From the NCBI GenBank assembly GCA_023453655.1, contig JAEXTE010000409.1, positions 1 through 7,925 on the forward strand: DNA of 7,925 nt, given 5' to 3'. Made by a program: the position numbers and the translations under genes. Within the stretch, counting starts at the first letter, position 1. Each line of letters starts with the position of its first letter. Under the pieces are notes generated by a model. The model saw nothing but the letters and a program-made list of their open reading frames with translations, was not told the DNA's origin and ran no database searches. Below, in pieces: positions 1 to 6,305 of the stretch. Source of the DNA: Pseudomonadota bacterium. GTDB lineage: Bacteria; Pseudomonadota; Gammaproteobacteria; Xanthomonadales; Xanthomonadaceae.

Positions 1-24
1 CTCCCCCGCAAGCGGGGGAAGGGG
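1..24. repeat. REP-like inverted repeat, cut by the window edge
   Basis: CCCCCGC (3-9) and GCGGGGG (12-18) form a perfect 7-bp inverted repeat around a two-base centre, followed by AAGGGG. The core resembles the repeats near 6206, 7741 and 7821. The left part of the unit probably lies outside the window. It is intergenic, downstream of the leftward peptidase gene. No function can be read beyond a possible role as a transcript-end hairpin. Confidence 0.6.
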
Positions 25-60
25 TTCTCGCCCGGCTCGAGCGAGGCGGCGATGTGCGGC

Positions 61-82
61 CTTCTCCCGCGAGCGGGGAAGA
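61..82. repeat. Imperfect REP-like inverted repeat
   Basis: CTTCTCCCGC (61-70) faces GCGGGGAAG (73-81) across the two-base centre GA. The arms pair imperfectly, with one wobble and one bulge. It is a second, more degraded member of the family seen at position 1. It lies about 95 bases beyond the stop of the leftward M28 peptidase gene. Confidence 0.5.
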
Positions 83-135
83 GCAAAGTCGAGTGGGTCG
101 CCGTTTTCCCGGCGTATCGAGAATTCGACTCCCTA

Positions 136-160
136 CCTGCGGAGAAGGTGTTTGCGCAGG
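136..160 (-). terminator. Possible hairpin terminator of the M28 peptidase gene
   Basis: CCTGCG (136-141) and CGCAGG (155-160) can form a 6-bp stem with a 13-base loop, starting 15 bases past the peptidase stop in the leftward direction. There is no T-run after the stem on the minus strand, so a canonical intrinsic terminator is not supported. The stretch also contains CTTCTCCGCAGG on the minus strand, which looks like a decayed copy of the nearby repeats. Confidence 0.25.
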
Positions 161-175
161 AGAGCGAAGCGCCGC

Positions 176-1864
176 TCAGTCTCTCCGGCCGAACCGCTCA
201 CCGGAGAAATCGCCCTCGTTCCAGCGCGGCCGCTGCGCATCGTCGCCCACCCGCTGGCCGATGCGTGCGTTGAGGCGCGCCATGCGCGCGGCGTCGCCGT
301 AATGGATCGGCAGGGACACGTCGTCGCAGGGCTGGTGGTAGCAGTGGCGCAGGAACCAGGTGAAGGCCAGCTTCGGATCCTGCGCCGGGTTCGTGCCGAC
401 CACGCCGCCCATCAGGTAGACCGCCGGAATTCCCGCGCGCACGAACGCATACTGGTCGCTGCGCACGAAGATCACCTCCTCCGGGAACGGATCGGGCGAC
501 AGCGTCACGCCGATCTCGGCCGCCGCCGCTTGCAGCACCGCATCGAGCGAGGAATGCGCCACGCCGATCGGCACAACGTCCGTCGTCGGCGCGGTCATCA
601 CCGGCATGTCCATGTTGATGTTGGCCACCAGCGGCCCCTCGACCGAGGGATGGTTGGCGAACCATTCGGCGCCGAGCAGGCCCTTCTCCTCGCCGGTCAG
701 CGCAACGAACAGCAGCGATCGCCTGGGCGCCGGCGCCGCGGCCAGCTCGCGCGCCGCCTCGAGCATGATCGACACGCCCAGGGCGTTGTCGAGCGCGCCG
801 TTGTAGACGCCGTCGCCATCGACCTCCACGCCGGTGCCGACATGGTCGAGGTGGGCGGTGTAGACGACGTGCTCGGCGGCCAGCGCCTGGTCCGCACCGG
901 CGATGCGGCCCACCACGTTGCGCGACTCCATCGGTTCGATCCGGCTGCGGCTGGCGAGGCGGATCGTGCCCGGCAGCGCGAAGCCCTGCAGCCGGCCCTC
1001 GCGCGCCTGCTCGAACAGCATTGCTGCGGTCTGCCCGCTCTGGCCGAACAGCACGTCGGCCGCGGCCGCACTGACCGTCGCGGTGGCGCGCAGCTGCGGG
1101 AAGGCATCGATCGCGCTGCCGTCGGCGCCACGCAGGCGCATCGACGGCTTGCCGATCGACTGCACCGCACGCGCCCACGGGTAGCGCGCCTCGTCGTCGG
1201 CGGTATTGACGAAGACCACGCCGACCGCGCCGCGCTCGACCAGGTTGCGCAGCTTCTCGCGATTCGAGGAGTGGAATGCGCGCTGGGTATTGTCGAAGGT
1301 GCCCGGCGCGCCGCCGAACACCACCGCGATGCGTCCCTCCAGCTCGAGCCCGGCGAGATCGTCGTGGCCCAGCTCCGGGGCGTGCACCGCCTGGCCGACG
1401 AACACCGCCGGCGCTTCCACCACGGCCTCGGGAGCGTTGAAGTTCACCCCGGGCAGGAACTGCTCGCGCAACGACAGCGCGGTGACCTCGCCGCCGCGCC
1501 GGATCTCGAAGGCCGCACCGTCCTCCAGCACGGTCGCCTGCAGCAGCGGCACGCGCTGGTACCAGCCGCCGTCGTCGCCGGCCGGGAGCAGTCCGATCTC
1601 CGCATAGCGTCCCGCCACGTACCCGGCGGCGCGATCGAAGCCCGGCGTGCCGGTCTCGCGGCCCTCCATGGCGTCGTCGGACAGGGCCACCACGTCGGCC
1701 TCGATGCGCTGGCCCGCCGGCGTTTCGTTGGCCGGCTTCGGCGTGGACGGCGGCGCGGCGGCGGCGGCGGCGTCGGTGTCGGTGTCGGGGGCGGGCGCGC
1801 GCTGGCAGGCGGCGCAGGCCAGGCAGGCGGACAGCAGCAGCGCCGCGAAGGGTCGACAGGTCAT
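176..1864 (-). CDS. M28 family zinc metallopeptidase with PA-like insert, exported lipoprotein
   Basis: The 562-residue protein is a probable aminopeptidase acting in the cell envelope. An N-terminal export signal (residues 1-20) carries a hydrophobic stretch and three cysteines. L-S-A-C14 fits a lipobox, and C17 or C20 are alternative anchors. A low-complexity Asp/Ala/Pro linker follows (about 27-45). Residues about 145-265 look like the protease-associated insert common in this family. The peptidase core shows the expected co-catalytic zinc ligands: H338 in AHLDH, D359 in NGALDNA, the Glu pair E392-E393 in TGEEKG, D419 in NINMD, and H510 in CYHQPCDD; RSDQYAF (468-474) is also typical. The length is normal. 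I chose the ATG at 1864 because GGAG sits five bases upstream and a signal peptide follows at once; the frame stays open much further upstream, but without such support. A weak promoter (TTGTGG at 1917-1912, 18-base spacer, TAGCGT at 1893-1888, minus strand) is conceivable. It is transcribed divergently from the phasin operon and is probably functionally separate. Substrate unknown. Confidence 0.93.
   Translation of the reverse strand: MTCRPFAALLLSACLACAACQRAPAPDTDTDAAAAAAPPSTPKPANETPAGQRIEADVVALSDDAMEGRETGTPGFDRAAGYVAGRYAEIGLLPAGDDGGWYQRVPLLQATVLEDGAAFEIRRGGEVTALSLREQFLPGVNFNAPEAVVEAPAVFVGQAVHAPELGHDDLAGLELEGRIAVVFGGAPGTFDNTQRAFHSSNREKLRNLVERGAVGVVFVNTADDEARYPWARAVQSIGKPSMRLRGADGSAIDAFPQLRATATVSAAAADVLFGQSGQTAAMLFEQAREGRLQGFALPGTIRLASRSRIEPMESRNVVGRIAGADQALAAEHVVYTAHLDHVGTGVEVDGDGVYNGALDNALGVSIMLEAARELAAAPAPRRSLLFVALTGEEKGLLGAEWFANHPSVEGPLVANINMDMPVMTAPTTDVVPIGVAHSSLDAVLQAAAAEIGVTLSPDPFPEEVIFVRSDQYAFVRAGIPAVYLMGGVVGTNPAQDPKLAFTWFLRHCYHQPCDDVSLPIHYGDAARMARLNARIGQRVGDDAQRPRWNEGDFSGERFGRRD
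1756..1788. repeat. Short tandem repeats in the peptidase linker
   Basis: Five CGG units (1756-1770) are followed by two and a half GTCGGT units (1772-1788). On the coding (minus) strand these give the Asp-Thr-Asp-Thr-Asp and poly-Ala parts of the linker just after the signal peptide. Both unit lengths are multiples of three, so slippage would change linker length without breaking the frame. Confidence 0.6.
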
Positions 1865-1916
1865 GGGGGCTCCGTGAATGCGCGGCGACGCTAGCACCCG
1901 CCCGGCGATCGCCACA

Positions 1917-1956
1917 ACCTGCACGCCGGCGCGACCCGGCGGCCTATGATGCAGGT
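1917..1956. promoter_or_regulatory. Spaced inverted repeat in the divergent promoter region (possible operator)
   Basis: ACCTGCA (1917-1923) is repeated inverted as TGCAGGT (1950-1956), exact over 7 bp. The arm centres are 33 bp apart, about three helical turns. A TATGAT that resembles a -10 box (1945-1950) overlaps the right arm on the plus strand, but no -35 at proper spacing is visible. No regulator can be named, and chance occurrence is quite possible. Confidence 0.2.
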
Positions 1957-1970
1957 GCGCAGCAGCCGGA

Positions 1971-1984
1971 TTGAGCCGGGTCAA
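1971..1984. promoter_or_regulatory. Putative FNR/ANR-type binding site
   Basis: TTGA-GCCGGG-TCAA matches exactly the TTGA-N6-TCAA core of the FNR/ANR consensus (TTGAT-N4-ATCAA); the inner bases are G and G instead of T and A. It lies in the divergent intergenic region, 94 bases upstream of the phasin ATG. If the activator sat at the usual -41.5 position, transcription would start near 2019, with a -10 near 2007-2012. CAGCAT is there, only three of six matches to consensus. The site would fit control of the operon by low oxygen, but binding is not shown, and the Crp/Clp consensus (TGTGA-N6-TCACA) fits less well. Confidence 0.45.
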
Positions 1985-2067
1985 TGCGCGGCGCGCCCGC
2001 GGCCGCCAGCATCGCCACGGGCCACCCGGCTCCGGACGTGCTCCGCTCCCGACCGACATCCACCAGC

Positions 2068-2074
2068 GAGGTGA
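2068..2074 (+). promoter_or_regulatory. Strong ribosome binding site of the phasin gene
   Basis: GAGGTGA is complementary to the 16S rRNA 3' end and lies four bases before the ATG at 2079. It decides this start over the upstream in-frame codon at 1971, which would place translation start inside the putative FNR-type site. Confidence 0.7.
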
Positions 2075-2078
2075 CGAC

Positions 2079-2567
2079 ATGGGCAAGGCTTCCGATCTCC
2101 CGATGGCACTGTGGAAAGCCAACTTCGACCTGCAGACGCGGCTGGGCCGGCTGCTGCAGGACAGCGGACGCGACTGGCTGGAACTAGGCACGCGCGCGGC
2201 CGGCGAGGGCGCCGCCGAGTTCGACGCCGAGGCGCGCCGCCTGCTGCAGGCCGGCGACTGGCAGGCGCTGGCGGCGCTGCCGATCGAGACGTTCTGGCGC
2301 CAGGCCGAGCAACGCGTGGGCGACGGCCAGGCGTTCGCGCAGGTGGCGCTGCAGGCGCAGGAGCGCTTCGCGCGCGAACTGGGTACCGCGCTGCAGGAAT
2401 GGCAGCGGCAGATGGCCGAGGCCTGGTCCAGCGCGGGCCTGGACGGCAGCGCCGCGCAGGACACCGCCCAGGCGTGGCGCGCGCTGCTCGCCGGACTGGA
2501 GCAGTCGTTCGCCGGAATGGCGACCGGTGGTGGAAGCGGCAAGGGCCCGGGCACGCGTGGCGGTTGA
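2079..2567 (+). CDS. Phasin family protein
   Basis: The 162-residue protein is almost entirely helical and amphipathic, with no signal peptide or membrane segment. It follows the pattern of the phasin family (polyhydroxyalkanoate granule-associated proteins). A long helix spans about residues 8-58, followed by the GDWQALAALPIETFWRQ segment (59-75) typical of the family. A second helical run rich in Gln/Ala/Glu covers about 80-117, with a further helix at 126-146. The C-terminus (149-162) is a Gly-rich, basic, probably disordered tail. Phasins coat storage granules and can act as small chaperone-like proteins. No PHA synthase or other pha gene is in this window, so a granule role is inferred from family only. 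It is the first gene of the operon. The 3' end overlaps the ATPase reading frame, pointing to coupled translation. Confidence 0.8.
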   Translation: MGKASDLPMALWKANFDLQTRLGRLLQDSGRDWLELGTRAAGEGAAEFDAEARRLLQAGDWQALAALPIETFWRQAEQRVGDGQAFAQVALQAQERFARELGTALQEWQRQMAEAWSSAGLDGSAAQDTAQAWRALLAGLEQSFAGMATGGGSGKGPGTRGG

Positions 2568-5313
2568 GGAGGCCGCACCGCCCGACGATTCCTGGCACGC
2601 GCTCGATCCCGGGCAGGCGCTGGCGCGGCTGCACGCGGACCAGCAAGGCCTGGACCCGGAGGAAGCCGCAGGCCGCCTGCACGCGCATGGCCCCAATGCG
2701 CTGCCGCCGCCCCGGCAGGTGCCGGGCTGGCACCGCCTGCTGCGCCAGTTCAACGACCCGCTGATCCTGTTCCTGCTCGCGGCCGCCGTGCTGTCGGCGC
2801 TGCTGGGCCATCTGGTCGACGCCGGGGTCATCGCCGCGGTGGTCGTGGTCAACGCGGTGGTCGGCGTCGTCCAGGAAGGCCGGGCCGAGCAGGCGCTGTC
2901 GGCGCTGCGCTCGATGCTGGCGCCCTCGGCGCGGGTGCTGCGCGCCGGCCATCGCGCCACCGTGGCGGTGGAGACGCTGGTGCCGGGCGACGTGCTGCTG
3001 CTGGAGGCTGGCGACCGCGTGCCCGCCGATGCGCGGCTGCTGCGCGCGCGCGGCCTGCGCGTGGACGAGTCGTTGCTGACCGGCGAATCGGTCCCCGCCG
3101 ACAAGCAGGTCGAAGCGGTGCCGGTCGAGGCGGAACTGGGCAGTCGCGCATCGATGCTGTACTCCGGCACCCTGGTCGCGACCGGGCAGGCGGTCGCGCT
3201 GGTGGTGGCCACGGGCCCGTGCACGCGCATCGGCCGCATCGGCACCCTGCTCGGACAGGTCGAAACGCTGACCACGCCGCTGCTGCGGCAGATCGCGCGC
3301 TTCGGCCGCGCCTTCACCGCGTTCGCGCTGGTGTCGGCCGTGGCGCTGCTGCTGTTCGCGGTGGTCGTGCGCGACTACGCCTGGCTCGACGCGCTGATGG
3401 TGGTGGTGGCGCTGGCGGTCGGCGTGGTGCCCGAGAGCCTGCCCGCGGTGATCACCATCACCCTGGCCATGGGCGTGCGACGCATGGCCGCGCGCAACGC
3501 CATCGTGCGGCGCCTGCCCGCGGTGGAGACGCTGGGCGCCACCACGGTGATCTGTTCGGACAAGACCGGCACCCTCACCCGCAACGAGATGACCGCGCGC
3601 AGCGTGGCGACCGCCGCGGGGCGGGTGGAAGCCGACGGCAGCGGCTACGCACCCGAGGGCAGGCTGCGTGCGCATGACGGCGGCGACACCGCGCTCGCAG
3701 CCGCGCAGCGCGTGGCGCGCATCGGGCTGCTGTGCAACGACGCCCAGCTGCGCGCCGGCGAGGATGGCTGGCGCGTGGACGGCGACCCGATGGAAGGCGC
3801 GCTGCTGGCGCTGGCGGGCAAGGCCGGTTTCGACGCGGCCGCCGTGCGCAGCGCGCATCCGCGCCTGGACGAAGTGCCGTTCGATGCGGCGCATCGCTTC
3901 ATGGCGACCCTGCATGCGGATGCGGAAGGCCCCGGCGCCCTGGTCTGCGTCAAGGGCGCGCCCGAGCAGGTGCTGGCGCTGAGCACGGCGCAGGTCGGTG
4001 CCGACGGCGCCGGAACGGCACTCGGGACGGCCGCCTGGCGCGCGGCGATCGACGCCGCCGGCGCGGACGGCCAGCGCGTGCTGGGCTTCGCCTACCGCCG
4101 CCTGGACCAGGTGCCCGCGCGCTTCGAACTGGACGACATCCAAGGCCTGGTGTTCGCCGGCATCGTCGGATTCATCGACCCGCCGCGCGAGGAGGCGATC
4201 CGCGCCGTGGCCGACTGCCGCCGCGCCGGTATCGCGGTGAAGATGATCACCGGCGACCACGCCGCCACCGCCGCCGCCATCGCCGCGCAGCTGCGCCTGG
4301 CCGACGAGGTGCGCGTGGTCACCGGCCAGGAGCTCGACGGCGTGCCGGACGCGGACCTGCCCGCGCTCGCGCTGCAGGCCAGCGTGTTCGCCCGCACCAC
4401 GCCCGAGCACAAGCTGCGCATCGTGCGCGCGCTGCAGTCGCGCGGGCACACCGTGGCGATGACCGGCGACGGCGTCAACGACGCGCCCTCGCTCAAGCAG
4501 GCCGACATCGGCATCGCCATGGGCCACAAGGGCACCGAGGCGGCCAAGGAGGCCAGCCAGATGGTGCTGGCCGACGACAATTTCGCCTCGATCGCCGCCG
4601 CGGTCCACGAGGGGCGCGCCATCCACGACAACATCCGCAAGGTCATCGCCTGGACCCTGCCAACCAATGGCGGCGAGGCGCTGGCGGTGCTGCTCGCACT
4701 GCTGTTCGGCTGGCTGCTGCCGATGACGCCCGCGCAGATCCTGTGGATCAACATGGTGCTGACCGTGAGCCTGGGCCTGTCGCTGGCGTTCGAGCCGCCC
4801 GAGCGCGGGGTCATGTCGCGCCCGCCGCGGCGCCGCGATGCGCCGCTGGTCTCGCCCTTCATGCTGTGGCGCATCGTGCTGGTGTCGGTGCTGTTCAGCC
4901 TGGCCGCCTTCGCCATGTTCGGCTGGGCGCAGGCGCGCGGCCACGACATCGAAACCGCGCGCACCATGGTGGTCAACACCTTCTGCGTACTGGAGATCTT
5001 CTACCTGTTCGCGGTGCGCTACCTGCATGGCACCTCGTTCTCGCTGCGCGGCCTGCGCGGCACGCCTGCCGTGCTGTGGGCGGTGGGCGCGGTGGTGGTG
5101 GCACAGCTGGGCTTCACCTACCTGCCGTGGATGCACGCGCTGTTCGACAGCCGCCCGCTGCCGCTGCCGGAGGGCATGGCGATCGTCGCCACCGGCGTGG
5201 CCCTGCTGGTGGTGCTGGAACTGGAGAAATGGCTGCTGCGCCGCCTGGACGTGTTCGCCGAGCTGCGGACCGTGGCAGGATCGGCAGCGACGCAAGGGGA
5301 GGCGACCGCATGA
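2557..5313 (+). CDS. P2A-type cation-transporting ATPase, CtpF-like
   Basis: The 918-residue inner-membrane pump uses ATP to move a cation, probably Ca2+ or another divalent ion; the substrate is not provable from sequence. In order: cation-ATPase N-domain (about 13-52), TM1-2 (68-106), actuator domain with TGES (175-178), TM3-4 (252-296) with PESLP (292-296), phosphorylation motif DKTGT with D335, nucleotide-binding KGAPE (466-470), hinge TGDGVNDAP (636-644), then TM5-10 (about 701-892). TM4 Glu293, TM5 Asn704/Glu707 and TM6 Asn732 match calcium-site positions of SERCA pumps. The TM6 Thr-Asp pair of SERCA is replaced by Leu735-Thr736, and the ILWINM and LAFEPPE segments resemble mycobacterial CtpF. 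No ATG start exists. I prefer GTG 2557 (11-base overlap with the phasin stop); GTG 2527 or 2530 would add nine or ten residues. The stop overlaps the next ATG. All catalytic motifs are intact. Confidence 0.93.
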   Translation: MAVEEAAPPDDSWHALDPGQALARLHADQQGLDPEEAAGRLHAHGPNALPPPRQVPGWHRLLRQFNDPLILFLLAAAVLSALLGHLVDAGVIAAVVVVNAVVGVVQEGRAEQALSALRSMLAPSARVLRAGHRATVAVETLVPGDVLLLEAGDRVPADARLLRARGLRVDESLLTGESVPADKQVEAVPVEAELGSRASMLYSGTLVATGQAVALVVATGPCTRIGRIGTLLGQVETLTTPLLRQIARFGRAFTAFALVSAVALLLFAVVVRDYAWLDALMVVVALAVGVVPESLPAVITITLAMGVRRMAARNAIVRRLPAVETLGATTVICSDKTGTLTRNEMTARSVATAAGRVEADGSGYAPEGRLRAHDGGDTALAAAQRVARIGLLCNDAQLRAGEDGWRVDGDPMEGALLALAGKAGFDAAAVRSAHPRLDEVPFDAAHRFMATLHADAEGPGALVCVKGAPEQVLALSTAQVGADGAGTALGTAAWRAAIDAAGADGQRVLGFAYRRLDQVPARFELDDIQGLVFAGIVGFIDPPREEAIRAVADCRRAGIAVKMITGDHAATAAAIAAQLRLADEVRVVTGQELDGVPDADLPALALQASVFARTTPEHKLRIVRALQSRGHTVAMTGDGVNDAPSLKQADIGIAMGHKGTEAAKEASQMVLADDNFASIAAAVHEGRAIHDNIRKVIAWTLPTNGGEALAVLLALLFGWLLPMTPAQILWINMVLTVSLGLSLAFEPPERGVMSRPPRRRDAPLVSPFMLWRIVLVSVLFSLAAFAMFGWAQARGHDIETARTMVVNTFCVLEIFYLFAVRYLHGTSFSLRGLRGTPAVLWAVGAVVVAQLGFTYLPWMHALFDSRPLPLPEGMAIVATGVALLVVLELEKWLLRRLDVFAELRTVAGSAATQGEATA
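5298..5302 (+). promoter_or_regulatory. Ribosome binding site of the universal stress gene inside the ATPase 3' end
   Basis: GGAGG lies seven bases before the ATG at 5310, within the last codons of the ATPase gene. Together with the ATGA stop/start overlap it supports translation of both proteins from one mRNA. Confidence 0.7.
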
Positions 5314-6173
5314 CCGGGACCACGCACGCGCGCAGCCTGCTGCTCGCCACCGACCTGTCGCCGCGCTGCGACCGCGCCACCGACCGCGCCATCGCCCTGG
5401 CCGGCGCCTGGCGCGTGCGCGCGGTGGCCGCCACCGTGGTGGAGTGGGTCGAACGCACCGAGCGCAACGTGCCGCGGCACGACCTGCCGGGCTGGTATAC
5501 CGAACCCAGCGACGCGCAGCTGGCGCGGCGCCGGCTCGCGCGCGAGTTCGAAGGCGCTTCCCATCCCTGGGACATCAGCGTGGGCGAGGGCGCGGCCGGT
5601 GAACAGGTGTCCGGCCTGCTCGATGTACTGGATGCGCCGCTGGTGGTCACCGGCCCGGTGCGCGGCGGGGCGATGGCGCCGGTGGTGCTGGGATCGACCA
5701 TCGACCGCCTGCTGCGCCGCCCCGGCACCCGGTTGCTGATGGTCAACGAGCGGGTACATCGTCCATACCGGCGGCTGCTGCTGGCCAGCGATTTCTCGCC
5801 GGCCTGCATGATCGCCCTGCAGCAGGCGCGCCTGCTGTTCCCGGAGGCGAAGCTGACGGTGCTGCACGGCTACAGCGTGCCGATGCTGGGCCTGCTCGAT
5901 ACCAGCCGCGACCAGGCGCTGGCCAACGCGCGCGCCGCCCAGCGCGAGGAGGGCCGCGCCTTCCTGCGCGAGGCGGGCCTGGACGACGTCGAGCTGCTGG
6001 TCGAACACGGCGACCCGGCGCGCCTGGCGCAGCAGTACGTCGACAGCGTCGGCGCCGACCTCGTGGTGCTGGGCACGCACGGGCGCGGCGCCATCCACGA
6101 ACTGCTGGTGGGCAGCGTCGCGCGCCGGTTCCTGACCACGGTGCACGCGGACATGCTGGTGGTGCACGGGTGA
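5310..6173 (+). CDS. Tandem-domain universal stress protein (UspA family)
   Basis: The 287-residue cytoplasmic protein consists of two UspA domains, about 1-147 and 151-287, each opening with a beta strand ending in Asp (LLLATDLS, D15; LLLASDFS, D161). The second domain has a complete ATP-binding motif G-2x-G-9x-G-S (GTHG at 255-258, GS at 268-269). The first has the matching GS (128-129), but the second Gly of the motif is Arg118, so ATP binding there is doubtful. Such proteins support survival under energy starvation, hypoxia or other stress; the molecular action is usually unknown. The start codon overlaps the ATPase stop (ATGA) behind a good ribosome binding site. The ATPase-Usp pairing recalls the CtpF-Usp neighbours of the mycobacterial DosR regulon. 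A possible regulatory interaction with the pump is inference. Confidence 0.92.
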   Translation: MTGTTHARSLLLATDLSPRCDRATDRAIALAGAWRVRAVAATVVEWVERTERNVPRHDLPGWYTEPSDAQLARRRLAREFEGASHPWDISVGEGAAGEQVSGLLDVLDAPLVVTGPVRGGAMAPVVLGSTIDRLLRRPGTRLLMVNERVHRPYRRLLLASDFSPACMIALQQARLLFPEAKLTVLHGYSVPMLGLLDTSRDQALANARAAQREEGRAFLREAGLDDVELLVEHGDPARLAQQYVDSVGADLVVLGTHGRGAIHELLVGSVARRFLTTVHADMLVVHG

Positions 6174-6205
6174 TGCGTTGCCCCGTCGCTCCGTCTGGCG
6201 CCTTG

Positions 6206-6242
6206 CTCCCTCCGCCCGCGGGCGAGGGCCGGGGCGGCGGCC
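6206..6242 (+). repeat. REP-like hairpin repeat between the operon and the MaoC-PTA gene
   Basis: The unit starts CTCCCTCC, contains the perfect palindrome GCCCGCGGGC (6214-6223), extended by CCCTC (6208-6212) pairing with GAGGG (6224-6228) around one bulged C, and ends GCCGGGGCGGCGGCC. It matches the repeat at 7741 in sequence order and orientation. The hairpin starts 35 bases after the universal stress gene stop and could end or stabilise the operon transcript; there is no T-run. The rest of this 132-base gap shows no convincing promoter. Confidence 0.6.
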
Positions 6243-6305
6243 AACAGAGCGGCGACAGCCCCCGCCTCCACGCCGCCCTCCGGCATCGCATCCCATGATT
6301 CCCGC

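Noticed and set aside
152..1894. Open frame of 580 codons on the plus strand over the M28 gene
   Set aside because: Composition is Arg/His-rich with no domain, while the minus strand has all M28 zinc ligands in order.
1904..1913. Perfect palindrome GGCGATCGCC
   Set aside because: It contains the GCGATCGC octamer, but such GC palindromes are common in this composition and nothing links it to a regulator.
1945..1950. TATGAT as a -10 box on the plus strand
   Set aside because: Five of six bases match, but no -35 at 16-18 bases is visible. It would put the FNR-like site downstream of the transcript start, so I do not call it a promoter.
1981..5295. Open frame of 1104 codons on the minus strand, antisense to the ATPase
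   Set aside because: The translation is rich in His, Arg and Gln with no recognisable domain, and the plus strand carries an intact P-type ATPase. Long antisense frames are expected at this GC content.
3732..5309. Upstream extension of the Usp frame through the ATPase gene
   Set aside because: The extension is low-complexity Arg/Gly/Ala sequence; the ATG at 5310 has a good ribosome binding site and starts the first Usp domain.
6174..6305. Possible small gene or riboswitch between the Usp and MaoC-PTA genes
   Set aside because: Only the REP-like hairpin is visible; no start with a ribosome binding site and no conserved RNA motif that I recognise.
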